DNA of 64,000 nucleotides, taken from positions 62,001 to 126,000 of the forward strand of contig NZ_FNDE01000002.1 in NCBI RefSeq assembly GCF_900099925.1, read 5' to 3'. Positions 45,382-53,993 of the stretch are shown piece by piece. Position numbers and translations under genes: made by a program. The stretch is from Aneurinibacillus thermoaerophilus (lineage in GTDB: Bacteria > Bacillota > Bacilli > Aneurinibacillales > Aneurinibacillaceae). The notes under the pieces are model-generated. The model saw only the letters and a list, made by a program, of their open reading frames with translations. It was not told where the DNA came from and searched no databases. Within the stretch, counting starts at the first letter, position 1. The number at the start of each line of letters is the position of its first letter.

Positions 45382-46311
45382 ATGCAGCGTGTGAATAAAC
45401 TATTGTTTTCTTATAAGGTAAACGGGCGCTATTCATTCGAGGAAATTGTCAATGAAGTGACGGTAAAGCCGGAAGTTATAGAGTTGAGAAAAAAGCATCC
45501 GGAGATTGAAACGATTCATATTATGCGATCCCTTTCCCGTATCAAGCAGGCTATTGATGAAGCGGGCCATTGCCGCCGTTGCCCCGGGCTTGCCAAATGT
45601 CCGAATCTATTGTGGGGCCACAGGGCGGAACTTGGCTGGACCGGGGTGTCCATTGAAGTGCGCCATACTCCTTGTAAGCTTTATATGCTTGACAGGCAAC
45701 AAAAAGAACGAGAAAAGCTAATTCGTACACACCATATCCCGAAGGAAATTTTGGCTGCTTCTTTTGCTTCAATAGAGGGAGATAAAGAGAGAATTGATGC
45801 GATCAATGCCGTTATGAATTTTTGTGTAACGGTCGAGCCCGGAAAGCCAGGGACAAAAGGGCTGTATTTCTACGGTCCGTTTGGCGTCGGCAAGAGCTAC
45901 ATGATGGGTGCGGCTGCCAAAAAGCTGGCTGAGCGCGGCATTGCTTCGCTTATGGTGTATACGCCCGACTTTTTCCGGGAAATTAAAGATGCGCTGAATG
46001 ATAATACGGTTCAAGAAAAAATCGCGGTGCTGAAAGAAGTGCCCGTACTTATTCTTGATGATATCGGAGCTGAAACGCTTTCGCCTTGGGCACGTGACGA
46101 AGTCCTAGGCGCGATTTTGCAATACCGGGTAAGCGAAAATTTACCTGTGCTTTATACGTCGAATTATACGTATGATGAACTGGAGGAGCACCTTGCACAT
46201 TCGCAAAAGGCAGGGGTCGAACAGTTAAAAGCGATGCGAATTATGGAACGGATCCGCTATTATACGGATGCGTACAAGGTGGATGGAATCAATCGCCGTA
46301 TCCGTAAATAA
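45382..46311 (+). CDS. dnaI: Primosomal protein DnaI
   Basis: A 309-residue AAA+ helicase loader. The N-terminal region has a cysteine cluster (CRRCPGLAKCPN, about 61-72) that binds zinc and contacts the helicase. The C-terminal ATPase has Walker A GPFGVGKSYM and Walker B VLILDDIGAE, then an arginine-finger segment near MRIMERIRYYTDA. It starts 13 bases after dnaB and is read with it. Confidence 0.95.
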   Translation: MQRVNKLLFSYKVNGRYSFEEIVNEVTVKPEVIELRKKHPEIETIHIMRSLSRIKQAIDEAGHCRRCPGLAKCPNLLWGHRAELGWTGVSIEVRHTPCKLYMLDRQQKEREKLIRTHHIPKEILAASFASIEGDKERIDAINAVMNFCVTVEPGKPGTKGLYFYGPFGVGKSYMMGAAAKKLAERGIASLMVYTPDFFREIKDALNDNTVQEKIAVLKEVPVLILDDIGAETLSPWARDEVLGAILQYRVSENLPVLYTSNYTYDELEEHLAHSQKAGVEQLKAMRIMERIRYYTDAYKVDGINRRIRK

Positions 46312-46491
46312 CTGTAAAGAAAGACTAGATGAGACAATGGAAAAAGGACGAGCGGGCAGTTTACATGAGTTTTTTACTTGTAGTGAATGACAAAAAGTGA
46401 AGACGAACGAAGTGGCCTGATGGAGCAGTAGGCAAGCAGGGGGCATTGTGTTATCATTAAAGGGTGAATGTAACGTTTGGAGGGATAAATC

Positions 46492-47616
46492 GTGGCGATT
46501 GACCAAATATTGGAACGAGGGCTGGCCGGGGAACGGCTGGAATTGGAAGATGGCCTCCGTTTGTATGAAAGCGATGAAATCGAAAAAATGGGTTACTATG
46601 CTAATAAAGTGATGGAGAAGTGGCATCCGGAGCCGATTGCAACATTTGTAATCGGGCGCAACATTAACTATACAAACGTGTGCGACACATACTGCCGTTT
46701 TTGTGCCTTTTATCGTCCGCCAGGATCGGACGAAGGGTATGTACTTCCGGATGAAGAAATTTTTAAGAAAATCCAGGAAACGGTTGATGTACAGGGAACG
46801 GAAATTTTGATGCAGGGAGGAACCAACCCGAATTTGCCTTTGGAATATTATACAAATTTGTTGCGCAACATTAAGAAGCGTTTTCCAAGCATTCACATGC
46901 ATTCGCTGTCTGTGGCGGAAATCGTAAAAATATCCGAAGTATCGAAGAAACCGGTAGAGGAAGTGTTGCTTTTGCTTAAAGAAGCAGGACTCGACTCTTT
47001 GCCGGGTGCGGGTGCGGAAATTCTTGATGACCGGACGCGGAAAAAAATCAGTCGCCTAAAAGGCTCTTGGAAAGAATGGATCGATGTGATGAAAACCGCT
47101 AATCGGGTCGGTCTGTCAACAACAGCCACCATGGTTATCGGATTCGGTGAGTCGATGGAAGAGCGCGTGCTGCATTCGTTGCGTATACGTGAAGCGCAGG
47201 ATGTAATGAAAGCGGAAGGTGGGCCTGGCTTCCTCGCTTTTATTTCTTGGACGTTCCAGCCGGACAACACCAATCTGAAAGCAGAGCGGCTTCCGGCCGA
47301 AGAATACTTAAAGAATGTGGCAATTACGCGCTTGCTGATCGACAATATCCCGAATTTCCAGTCTTCTTGGGTCACCATGGGGCCTGAAGTGGGCAAGTTG
47401 TCGCTTTCCTATGGTTGCAACGATTTTGGATCGACGATGATGGAGGAGAACGTAGTATCTGCTGCGGCCTGTACGTATAAGGTAAACACGAACCATATTT
47501 TGCAGTTGATTCGGGAAGCCGGCAAAACTCCGGCGCAGCGCAACACAAAATATGAAATCTTGCGCGTCTTCAAGGAAGGCGAAATGGCAGAAACCGATTT
47601 TGTGATGCAGAACTAG
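46492..47616 (+). CDS. mqnC: Cyclic dehypoxanthinyl futalosine synthase
   Basis: A 374-residue radical SAM enzyme of the futalosine route to menaquinone. The 4Fe-4S cysteines C64, C68 and C71 lie in NVCDTYCRFCAF, and GEILMQGG-type and VIGFGES motifs follow. MqnC cyclises dehypoxanthinyl futalosine to a spiro product. Sister MqnE has similar cysteines, but sequence tone (IGRNINYTNVC, WTFQPDNTNL) favours MqnC. GTG 46492 follows GGAGGG. Other mqn genes are not in the window; it stands after dnaI and ends at a long terminator. Confidence 0.9.
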   Translation: MAIDQILERGLAGERLELEDGLRLYESDEIEKMGYYANKVMEKWHPEPIATFVIGRNINYTNVCDTYCRFCAFYRPPGSDEGYVLPDEEIFKKIQETVDVQGTEILMQGGTNPNLPLEYYTNLLRNIKKRFPSIHMHSLSVAEIVKISEVSKKPVEEVLLLLKEAGLDSLPGAGAEILDDRTRKKISRLKGSWKEWIDVMKTANRVGLSTTATMVIGFGESMEERVLHSLRIREAQDVMKAEGGPGFLAFISWTFQPDNTNLKAERLPAEEYLKNVAITRLLIDNIPNFQSSWVTMGPEVGKLSLSYGCNDFGSTMMEENVVSAAACTYKVNTNHILQLIREAGKTPAQRNTKYEILRVFKEGEMAETDFVMQN

Positions 47617-47720
47617 TAAGTATTTATAAATGAGCAAAAATGAATACAATAAATAGGGCTTTTCAGGACTGATTGTACAGTATAGATGCGTAAACGAAAG
47701 AAGCGCACATACATAGCAGT

Positions 47721-47792
47721 ATGAGACATTTTCTTTCCTGCTCTGGTAAGGTTATACCATAGGAAAAGAAAAATGTCTCTCTTGTTTTTTAT
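47721..47792 (+). terminator. Long terminator after mqnC
   Basis: GAGACATTTTCTTTCC and GGAAAAGAAAAATGTCTC form a stem of about 16 pairs with small bulges and an inner GGT/ACC stem. TCTTGTTTTTT follows. Confidence 0.85.
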
Positions 47793-47852
47793 AAGGAGCA
47801 TCTTTGGCCTTCACCTCATGTCTCTTCGTTTATAAAAATCAGGGTGTCGTAA

Positions 47853-47868
47853 GAATACGTGAGTATTC
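47853..47868. promoter_or_regulatory. Small palindrome upstream of the A+T-rich islet
   Basis: GAATAC-GTGA-GTATTC is a perfect inverted repeat, flanked on both sides by CGTAAG in direct orientation. It lies 36 bases before the next start codon and may be an operator or a short RNA hairpin. Confidence 0.3.
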
Positions 47869-47903
47869 GTAAGAAAAACTTTAATTCATAGAGGGAGAGT
47901 AAA

Positions 47904-48551
47904 ATGAATAAAACGGTAAAGGTTTTGGCTTGGGGTTTTGGCATCTGCTTATTATTGGTTGTCAGTTTAGTCATCTCGTTTAAAATTGGAACAAAGGGAA
48001 GCGAAAAGGAAATGGCCAAGATTAAGGCACAAGCCGAAAGTTATGTAAAAGAAAGATTTACAAGGCCAATGAAAGTATATGATTCGATGTATGATAACAT
48101 GGGGAATTTCTCCTATTTTGACTATGCTGCCAAAGTGTATTCAGTTAATGAAAACAATCTATCTTTTCTTGTTTTTTATAATCAGGATACAAAGCAATTA
48201 GAGGATAACTATGTGGCTAGTAAATGGGGAAGGGATTTGGAAAAAGACTTGTTTCCTTTTGTAGAAAAAGAATGGGGAAAAGTAGATCACTTATGGGTAA
48301 TATACGACGAACGGGTAGGATATGATTATGAAATCGACGTAAATAAAATGCCTGCTTATAATACCGTAGCAGCGAAGCCATTGATTATTATTGCCATTCC
48401 TCGAAAAAAAGAAGCGAAGGATAATGAACGGTATGATAAAACAATTGCGTTTTTGAAAAATCAATTAAAGCTCCAACATGCAGGTGTCTCTTTTGAATAT
48501 ATAAAGGACGGGGTTATTCTGGAGAAAGAAGGAATTTCCCGTGAATTTTAA
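47904..48551 (+). CDS. Membrane-anchored protein of unknown function (YfjL-like)
   Basis: A 215-residue protein with an N-terminal membrane segment (about 7-27) and an external domain with aromatic, charged sequence (YSVNENNLSFLVFYNQD, KWGRDLEKDLFPFVEKEWGK). It resembles B. subtilis YfjL-type proteins, whose function is unknown. GAGGGAG precedes the ATG. Codons are more A+T-rich than those of the housekeeping neighbours, and the gene lies in a three-gene islet between terminators, which suggests a separate origin. Confidence 0.65.
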   Translation: MNKTVKVLAWGFGICLLLVVSLVISFKIGTKGSEKEMAKIKAQAESYVKERFTRPMKVYDSMYDNMGNFSYFDYAAKVYSVNENNLSFLVFYNQDTKQLEDNYVASKWGRDLEKDLFPFVEKEWGKVDHLWVIYDERVGYDYEIDVNKMPAYNTVAAKPLIIIAIPRKKEAKDNERYDKTIAFLKNQLKLQHAGVSFEYIKDGVILEKEGISREF

Positions 48552-48566
48552 GAAAGGACGATAATT

Positions 48567-48767
48567 TTGAGTGCCGGTCTTTACCTTTTTCTTCTTATTT
48601 TCAATTCTTTACTTTCAATCATGGTGTTTCCTGGATTTGTTCGGACATGGAAACAGCTCAAGACGGGTAGGATGAAAGGCAGAGCAGTCGTTGTAGCGTT
48701 TTCTATTATTTGGTTGTGGATAGTCATTCTTTATCAAACTTTTGTTTATCTTGGATTTATAGATTAA
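48567..48767 (+). CDS. Small membrane protein, unknown
   Basis: A 66-residue protein with two hydrophobic segments (about 4-23 and 40-62) linked by a basic loop (TWKQLKTGRMKGR). Initiation at TTG 48567 with AAAGGAC upstream. It follows the YfjL-like gene by 15 bases and is presumably co-expressed. No family is recognised. Confidence 0.6.
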   Translation: MSAGLYLFLLIFNSLLSIMVFPGFVRTWKQLKTGRMKGRAVVVAFSIIWLWIVILYQTFVYLGFID

Positions 48768-48770
48768 GGG

Positions 48771-48896
48771 GTGACCGTATCGAAACGGGGGAATGGTACG
48801 CTATTTTCACTGTTAAACCGTTATGTGTATGATAGCAAGGATCATGTTGTCGATACGAACTATGGCGAGAAAGACAACAATAGCAAGATGAAATAA
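48771..48896 (+). CDS. 41-codon frame directly after a stop, possible remnant
   Basis: Beginning at GTG 48771 the peptide MTVSKRGNGTLFSLLNRYVY... runs 41 codons in the same frame as the preceding small gene, one codon after its TAA. AAGGGG abuts the GTG with no spacing. It could be a separate small gene, the tail of an ancestral longer protein cut by the stop, or chance. Confidence 0.3.
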   Translation: MTVSKRGNGTLFSLLNRYVYDSKDHVVDTNYGEKDNNSKMK

Positions 48897-48907
48897 AATG
48901 ACCGCAC

Positions 48908-48940
48908 AAAAAAAAGACCCATTGAACAATCAATGGGTTC
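48908..48940 (-). terminator. Minus-strand terminator without an evident gene
   Basis: ACCCATTGA and TCAATGGGT are perfect nine-base arms around ACAA. On the minus strand the stem is followed by a run of eight T residues. No minus-strand gene is read into it, so an antisense transcript from the thrS leader region may end here. Confidence 0.7.
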
Positions 48941-48980
48941 AAGGTAGGAGTGGAGAGATTAATTCAATTCCAGGAGGTGT

Positions 48981-49006
48981 CAACCCATTTAAGGGGGTTG
49001 TTTTTA
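48981..49006 (+). terminator. Plus-strand terminator before the thrS leader
   Basis: CAACCC and GGGTTG arms with an eight-base loop are followed by TTTTT. It closes the A+T-rich islet transcript. Confidence 0.65.
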
Positions 49007-49019
49007 TTATAAACGTTTT

Positions 49020-49033
49020 TGAAAGCGTTATCA
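49020..49033 (+). promoter_or_regulatory. Catabolite-responsive element (cre)-like site upstream of thrS
   Basis: TGAAAGCGTTATCA matches the CcpA-binding consensus TGWAANCGNTNWCA at all fixed positions. It lies just upstream of the T-box leader. A clear promoter could not be fixed next to it. Confidence 0.5.
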
Positions 49034-49075
49034 ATATTATTTTCCAAATTTTTTAATCTTTTTTGAGGTTTTTTG

Positions 49076-49425
49076 ATGGAACATCAGGAAAGAGGAAGTA
49101 TAAGCTGGCTTGACTTTCACTTTCAGGATTACTATAATCAAAACAACAACATTATACTCAAAAGCAATGACAAGGACACGGTCCCAACCAACCGGTTTTC
49201 AGAGAGGAAAGTCGTAGGCTGTGAGCTTTCTAACACGAGGTTGTCGGACTACCCCCTTTAGCTGCCGACCGGAACGCGCATATGTGTCAGTATGGAAGGC
49301 CGGAATGACCGATTCCGTTATTTTAAATGAAGGGCATGGTTGGTGCATGTTAGCCTCCGTGCCGAAATAGGGTGGTACCACGAGAACAACACGCTCGTCC
49401 CTTGGGGGATCGAACGTGTTTTTTA
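49076..49425 (+). promoter_or_regulatory. Threonine T-box leader of thrS
   Basis: The region has the canonical 14-base T-box AGGGTGGTACCACG (49369-49382), which pairs with the 3' end of uncharged tRNA. It is followed by a terminator with AACACG/CGTGTT outer arms and an inner stem (about 49388-49419) and a T-run. The upstream part folds as a Stem I, but the specifier codon was not identified with certainty. Uncharged tRNA-Thr is the expected effector because the next gene is thrS. Confidence 0.9.
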
Positions 49426-49449
49426 TTTTTATAAGGAGGAATTGTGATT

Positions 49450-51369
49450 ATGTCTGTACTGCAAGTAACGCTGCCGGACGGTTCCAAACGCGAATACGAA
49501 GCCGGCGCAACTGTAGAAGATGTCGCTGCTTCCATCAGCCCGAGTCTTCGCAAAAAAGCGATTGCTGGTAAGGTGGATGGTAAGATTGTTGATTTAAAAG
49601 CAGTCATTCCACATGATGCTTCTGTGGAGATTTTGACGGAAGACAGCGAAGAGGCGCTTGAAGTGATGCGTCATAGCTGTGCGCATCTTATGGCACAGGC
49701 AATTAAACGTATTATTGGCGACGACAAAGTGCGCCTTGGCATTGGTCCGGTCATTCAGGACGGTTTTTACTACGATATCGACACCGATGTAACCATTACA
49801 CCGGAGATGCTTGAGCAAATCGAAAAAGAAATGCAGAAAATTGTCAAGGAAAACCTGCCGATCGAGCGTCGCGTTGTATCCCGTGAAGAAGCGATCGGCA
49901 TCTATAAAAAACTCAATGATCACCTGAAACTTGAGATTATTTCTGAACTGCCGGAAGACGCAGAGATCACGATGTATTATCAGGGCGAATTCTTTGATTT
50001 GTGCCGTGGGCCGCACGTACCTTCTACCGGAAGAATTAAAGCATTTAAGTTAATGAGCGTAGCTGGTGCATACTGGCGCGGCGACTCCGATCGTCAGATG
50101 CTGCAGCGCATTTATGGCACATGCTGGGCGAAGAAATCCGATCTTGATGAATATTTGCACTTCCTTGAGGAAGCCAGAAAGCGCGATCACCGCAAGCTAG
50201 GAAAAGAACTTGAATTGTTCATGTTTTCAGAAGAAGCTCCGGGCATGCCCTTCTACTTGCCGAACGGAATGATTATTCGCAATGAATTGGAAAAATATGC
50301 TCGTCAGCTGCAAATTGAGCGCGGCTATCAGGAAGTGCGCACGCCTCTCGTTATGAACCAGCGCCTGTGGGAGCAATCCGGTCACTGGGATCATTATCAC
50401 GAAAATATGTATTTCACGGAAGTGGATAATACAAAATTTGCGTTGAAGCCGATGAATTGTCCGGGGCATATGCTTGTGTTCAAAAACAAAATTCATTCGT
50501 ATCGCGACCTGCCGCTGAGAATGGCGGAGTTCGGCCAGGTGCACCGCCACGAATATTCCGGCGCGTTGAACGGAATGATTCGTGTCCGCACATTTACACA
50601 GGACGACTCGCACATTTTCGTACGTCCGGATCAGATCGAATCCGAGATTAAGCATGTGATTGAATTGGTCGATAAGATTTACGGCGTATTCGGCTTCCCG
50701 TACAGCGTCGAACTGTCTACCCGTCCGGAAGATTCCATGGGTAGTGACGAACTGTGGGAGCTTGCGGAGCGTTCGCTGCAAAACGTGCTGGAAGAGTTAA
50801 AAATTCCATACCGCATTAATGAAGGGGACGGGGCGTTCTACGGTCCGAAAATTGACTTTCACATTCAGGATGCGATTAAGCGGAGCCATCAATGCGCGAC
50901 GATTCAGCTCGATTTCCAGATGCCGGAGAAATTTGATCTCGCTTATGTGGGAGAAGATAACGCAAAGCATCGTCCGGTTGTTATCCACCGCGCGATTTAC
51001 GGTTCGATCGACCGTTTTATCGGTATTCTAACCGAGCATTTCGCAGGCGCGTTTCCGACATGGCTGGCTCCGGTACAGGCGAAGTTGATTACAATCGCTG
51101 AGCCGCATATGGAATACGCGGAAAAAGTGAGAGAAAAAATGGCGGAAAAGGGGATCCGCGTTGAAGTGGATAGCCGTAACGAGAAAATTGGTTACAAAAT
51201 CCGTGAAGCGCAGATGAACAAAATTCCGTTCATGCTTGTTATCGGCGATAAGGAGAAAGAGGACGGTACGTTGTCCGTGCGCCGTCGCGGTGAAGGCGAT
51301 CTCGGAGCGAAGAAAGTGGATGAAGTGATCAAACTTATTCTTGACGAAATCGAGACAAAGAAATATTAA
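49450..51369 (+). CDS. thrS: Threonine--tRNA ligase
   Basis: A 639-residue class II aminoacyl-tRNA synthetase. Order: TGS domain (1-62), editing domain (about 64-240, with HSCAHLMAQAIKRI, and CRGPHVPSTGRIKAFKL near 180-200), catalytic core (about 240-530, with NCPGHMLVFKN zinc-binding Cys and GQVHRHEYSGALNG), and C-terminal anticodon domain. ATG 49450 is taken; GTG 49444 (AAGGAGG four bases before) is the alternative. Regulated by the T-box and perhaps by CcpA. Confidence 0.96.
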   Translation: MSVLQVTLPDGSKREYEAGATVEDVAASISPSLRKKAIAGKVDGKIVDLKAVIPHDASVEILTEDSEEALEVMRHSCAHLMAQAIKRIIGDDKVRLGIGPVIQDGFYYDIDTDVTITPEMLEQIEKEMQKIVKENLPIERRVVSREEAIGIYKKLNDHLKLEIISELPEDAEITMYYQGEFFDLCRGPHVPSTGRIKAFKLMSVAGAYWRGDSDRQMLQRIYGTCWAKKSDLDEYLHFLEEARKRDHRKLGKELELFMFSEEAPGMPFYLPNGMIIRNELEKYARQLQIERGYQEVRTPLVMNQRLWEQSGHWDHYHENMYFTEVDNTKFALKPMNCPGHMLVFKNKIHSYRDLPLRMAEFGQVHRHEYSGALNGMIRVRTFTQDDSHIFVRPDQIESEIKHVIELVDKIYGVFGFPYSVELSTRPEDSMGSDELWELAERSLQNVLEELKIPYRINEGDGAFYGPKIDFHIQDAIKRSHQCATIQLDFQMPEKFDLAYVGEDNAKHRPVVIHRAIYGSIDRFIGILTEHFAGAFPTWLAPVQAKLITIAEPHMEYAEKVREKMAEKGIRVEVDSRNEKIGYKIREAQMNKIPFMLVIGDKEKEDGTLSVRRRGEGDLGAKKVDEVIKLILDEIETKKY

Positions 51370-51410
51370 GGTTAGCAGGAAAAAAGAATTAACGCCAGTC
51401 ATTCATGATG

Positions 51411-51448
51411 CAAAAAGACCCTGTTTTTAGTAAAAACAGGGTCTTTTT
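51411..51448. terminator. Terminator between convergent thrS and a chemotaxis receptor
   Basis: Perfect 17-base arms AAAAAGACCCTGTTTTT and AAAAACAGGGTCTTTTT around AGT. The A and T flanks let it work in both directions. Confidence 0.9.
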
Positions 51449-51531
51449 GCATATTTTTTACGCTGAAATCACGGAACGCCATTCTTTTCATTTGTATGAC
51501 GTAATCATGTCACTATCTCAAATGTGATTTT

Positions 51532-52851
51532 TTATAATGTAAAATTGTTTATTTCTTTCTTTAATTCATCTGATATTTTATGAAGCGAATTTGTCGATGC
51601 AACGATTTTTTCCGAGAACGTAAGCTGTTCCTTGGATGAATCAGCAACACTGCGAGTATTTTGCGCAGTGTTTTCGGAAATGTAAGCAAGTTGCTCAAAG
51701 GAGGCAGTTAATTGTTCGGTGCTTGCTGATATTTCTTCCGTTGCTGCGGAAATGTCTTGTATTTGCCCGGTGACATTTTGAATAGATTGCAGAATCTCTT
51801 GAAATGCGACACCGGCTTTATTAACAACCGCGGTGCCTTGCTGAGCTTCCTGGGTTCCCTTTTGTATTTTTTCAACAACCTGCATCGTCGTTTTTTGTAT
51901 CGTTTCAATTAAATGATAAATTTGTTCGGAAGACTCTTTGGATTGTTCGGCTAATTTTCGCACTTCATCCGCCACAACTGCGAATCCTTTTCCGTGTTCG
52001 CCTGCACGAGCGGCTTCGATTGCCGCATTGAGGGCCAGTAGGTTTGTTTGATTTGCAATATTGCCAATCACCTCAACTATTTTTCCGATTTCCTTTGAAT
52101 GCTGGTTTAATGTCTCAATAATCGAGGCGGATTCCTGGGCGGATGAGTTAATTGAGCTTATTTGTGCAACGGTTTCGTCTATGATTTCATTTCCCTGTTT
52201 CGCTTTCATTAGAACCTGCATAGTCGATTCTGAAACGTTTGCAGCCGATTCGGCAATGCGTTGTATGCCGATAGCGATTTCATTCATCGCTTTCTTGTTT
52301 TCTTCCATTCCCTGCATTTGTGTTTCTGCACTTTCGGAAATTTTTTGCACATTGCTCGTTATTTTGTTTAATGTTTCGGAAGAATGTTCAGATGAAGCAA
52401 GAAGTTCCTGAGCAGAAGCAGTTACGTGGCTTGTTGTTTCATTTACTTTTTTGATAAGAGTACGCAGATTAGACATCATGTAATTAAAAGAATTGGATAG
52501 TTGACCGATTTCATCTTTCGATTCGTACTCTATCTTTGCATTTAAGTCTCCCTGGGCTGCTTGTTCAATAGCCATAACAACCTTTTTTAGTGGGTTGATC
52601 ACTAACCATTGCGTAAATAAGGCAATGATGATTGTTGTCGAAAAGAAGCTAATAAAAGTATTAACATATAATTCAATACGTTCATTTATAAACTGATCAA
52701 TAAGAGAGTTTAGATAGGCGGAGGCAAAAAAGCTGACGAGCAGACTTATGATAACAGCAACGATCATTTTGTTCCGTAGACTTCGTTGCACAGACGCGAT
52801 GTCAGTAAACATGAATTCATTTTTTGTTGAGGAATTTTTTCTATATGACAT
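51532..52851 (-). CDS. Methyl-accepting chemotaxis protein without a sizeable extracellular sensor
   Basis: A 439-residue receptor. TM1 (about 29-49) and TM2 (about 62-85) are only a dozen residues apart, so no periplasmic/extracellular ligand domain exists. A HAMP domain (about 87-138) and a methyl-accepting signalling domain follow, with the hairpin tip [45 protein letters not shown]. Signal input must come from the membrane, HAMP or a partner. AAGGAGG precedes the ATG. Unusual position between thrS and infC. Confidence 0.93.
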   Translation of the reverse strand: MSYRKNSSTKNEFMFTDIASVQRSLRNKMIVAVIISLLVSFFASAYLNSLIDQFINERIELYVNTFISFFSTTIIIALFTQWLVINPLKKVVMAIEQAAQGDLNAKIEYESKDEIGQLSNSFNYMMSNLRTLIKKVNETTSHVTASAQELLASSEHSSETLNKITSNVQKISESAETQMQGMEENKKAMNEIAIGIQRIAESAANVSESTMQVLMKAKQGNEIIDETVAQISSINSSAQESASIIETLNQHSKEIGKIVEVIGNIANQTNLLALNAAIEAARAGEHGKGFAVVADEVRKLAEQSKESSEQIYHLIETIQKTTMQVVEKIQKGTQEAQQGTAVVNKAGVAFQEILQSIQNVTGQIQDISAATEEISASTEQLTASFEQLAYISENTAQNTRSVADSSKEQLTFSEKIVASTNSLHKISDELKKEINNFTL

Positions 52852-52899
52852 GTTATTCTCCTCCTTAATTGCTTGTTTTTAATATAAATTTTATAATAA

Positions 52900-52923
52900 A
52901 TAGAACTTTATTCATAGTTCTAT
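52900..52923. promoter_or_regulatory. Inverted repeat upstream of the chemotaxis gene
   Basis: ATAGAACT and AGTTCTAT form a perfect eight-base inverted repeat with an eight-base spacer, about 50-70 bases before the chemotaxis start in an A+T-rich region. It may be an operator. The rest of 52924-53002 holds nothing recognisable. Confidence 0.3.
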
Positions 52924-53002
52924 ATTACATGTTAGAAAACAGAAAGTTTCTTTTCAGGAAAATTATCCTTTCTGAAAAAATTACAAAAATAAGGGGACAG
53001 CC

Positions 53003-53031
53003 TTGACGGAGTAACCGGCATCCGCTATACT
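53003..53031 (+). promoter_or_regulatory. Sigma-A promoter of infC-rpmI-rplT
   Basis: TTGACG (53003-53008) and TATACT (53026-53031) are 17 bases apart, close to consensus. Confidence 0.8.
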
Positions 53032-53037
53032 ACTAGA

Positions 53038-53190
53038 AGTGTAAAGAATATAACGGAATCCAAAGCAGAAGCACCCGCTTCTCACCTGCATGATGCACAT
53101 GGTGTTGTCGACAGGTATGCTTAATCCATAATATCGGGTTATATTTATGGAATAGAATGCGGGCGCAGTGTGTCCGCATTTTTGCTTTGG
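53038..53190 (+). promoter_or_regulatory. infC operon leader, L20-type attenuator
   Basis: The leader of about 180 bases contains the ACCCGCTTCTCACC segment seen in Firmicute infC leaders. It ends in a terminator-like hairpin, ATGCGG (53157-53162) with CCGCAT (53174-53179) and TTTTGCTTT. In B. subtilis ribosomal protein L20 binds this leader and promotes termination upstream of infC. Binding here is inferred from layout and the shared motif. Confidence 0.7.
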
Positions 53191-53217
53191 TCCAAAATCT
53201 TTTGGAGGTGGCAGGCT

Positions 53218-53733
53218 ATTAGCAAAGAGCATTTAGTCAATGAGGAAATCCGCGCTCGTGAGGTTCGTTTGATTGACACGGATGGTCAACAGATCGGGAT
53301 CGTTTCTTTGCGAGAAGCACTTCGTCTGGCTCAGGAAAAAGATCTTGACTTGGTGAACATGGCGCCGAATGCGAAGCCGCCGGTATGCCGTATCATGGAC
53401 TACGGTAAGTTCAGATACGAACAGCAGAAAAAAGAAAAGGAAGCTCGTAAAAATCAAAAAGTGGTTGACGTGAAAGAGGTTCGTCTGTCACCGACTATTG
53501 AAGAGCATGATTTTCAGACAAAGCTGCGCAATACCGTAAAGTTTCTGGAGAATGGAAACAAAGTGAAGCTCACGATTCGTTTCCGCGGGCGTGCGATTAC
53601 TCACGCTGAGCTCGGACAGCAAGTCATGGAAAAGCTTGCGAAAGAAGTAGAACACATCTCTACAGTAGAGCGCAAGCCTAAGATTGAAGGGCGCAGTATG
53701 ATCATGATTCTGGCGCCAAAAAGCGACAAGTAA
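53218..53733 (+). CDS. infC: Translation initiation factor IF-3
   Basis: A 171-residue initiation factor that binds the 30S subunit and proofreads start codons. Translation starts at ATT 53218, seven bases after GGAGGTG, giving [17 protein letters not shown] longer frame from GTG 53170 exists but lies across the terminator and ribosome binding site. N- and C-terminal domains with the linker [20 protein letters not shown] are all present. The rare AUU start is the classic self-regulation of IF-3. Confidence 0.95.
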   Translation: MSKEHLVNEEIRAREVRLIDTDGQQIGIVSLREALRLAQEKDLDLVNMAPNAKPPVCRIMDYGKFRYEQQKKEKEARKNQKVVDVKEVRLSPTIEEHDFQTKLRNTVKFLENGNKVKLTIRFRGRAITHAELGQQVMEKLAKEVEHISTVERKPKIEGRSMIMILAPKSDK

Positions 53734-53759
53734 TTTTTCTTGATTGGAGGATTTGTACG

Positions 53760-53960
53760 ATGCCAAAAATGAAGACCCACAGCGGTGCTGCCAAGCGTTT
53801 TAAAAAGACTGGAAGCGGCAAATTGAAGCGTTCCCATGCGTTCACAAGCCATATTTTGGAGAAGAAATCTCCGAAGCGTAAGCGTAATCTACGCAAAGGT
53901 GCGCTCGTTTCTAAAGGCGATCAAAAACGTATCGCTTCTCTGTTAACGTACGTGAAGTAA
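53760..53960 (+). CDS. rpmI: 50S ribosomal protein L35
   Basis: A 66-residue very basic protein ([20 protein letters not shown]...) with the family KRFKKTG and RKRNLRK motifs. TTGGAGG precedes the ATG. It is the second gene of the infC operon, 26 bases after infC. Confidence 0.97.
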   Translation: MPKMKTHSGAAKRFKKTGSGKLKRSHAFTSHILEKKSPKRKRNLRKGALVSKGDQKRIASLLTYVK

Positions 53961-53993
53961 TTTTGATTTGAAAAATGTAGGAGGAGAACATCA

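Noticed and set aside
49076-49368. Specifier codon of the thrS T-box
   Set aside because: Several ACC and ACG triplets occur in Stem I; without folding, the specifier loop could not be fixed.
53170-53217. Extended N-terminus for IF-3 ([12 protein letters not shown]...)
   Set aside because: It overlaps the leader terminator and the GGAGGTG ribosome site; the ATT at 53218 gives the family N-terminus.
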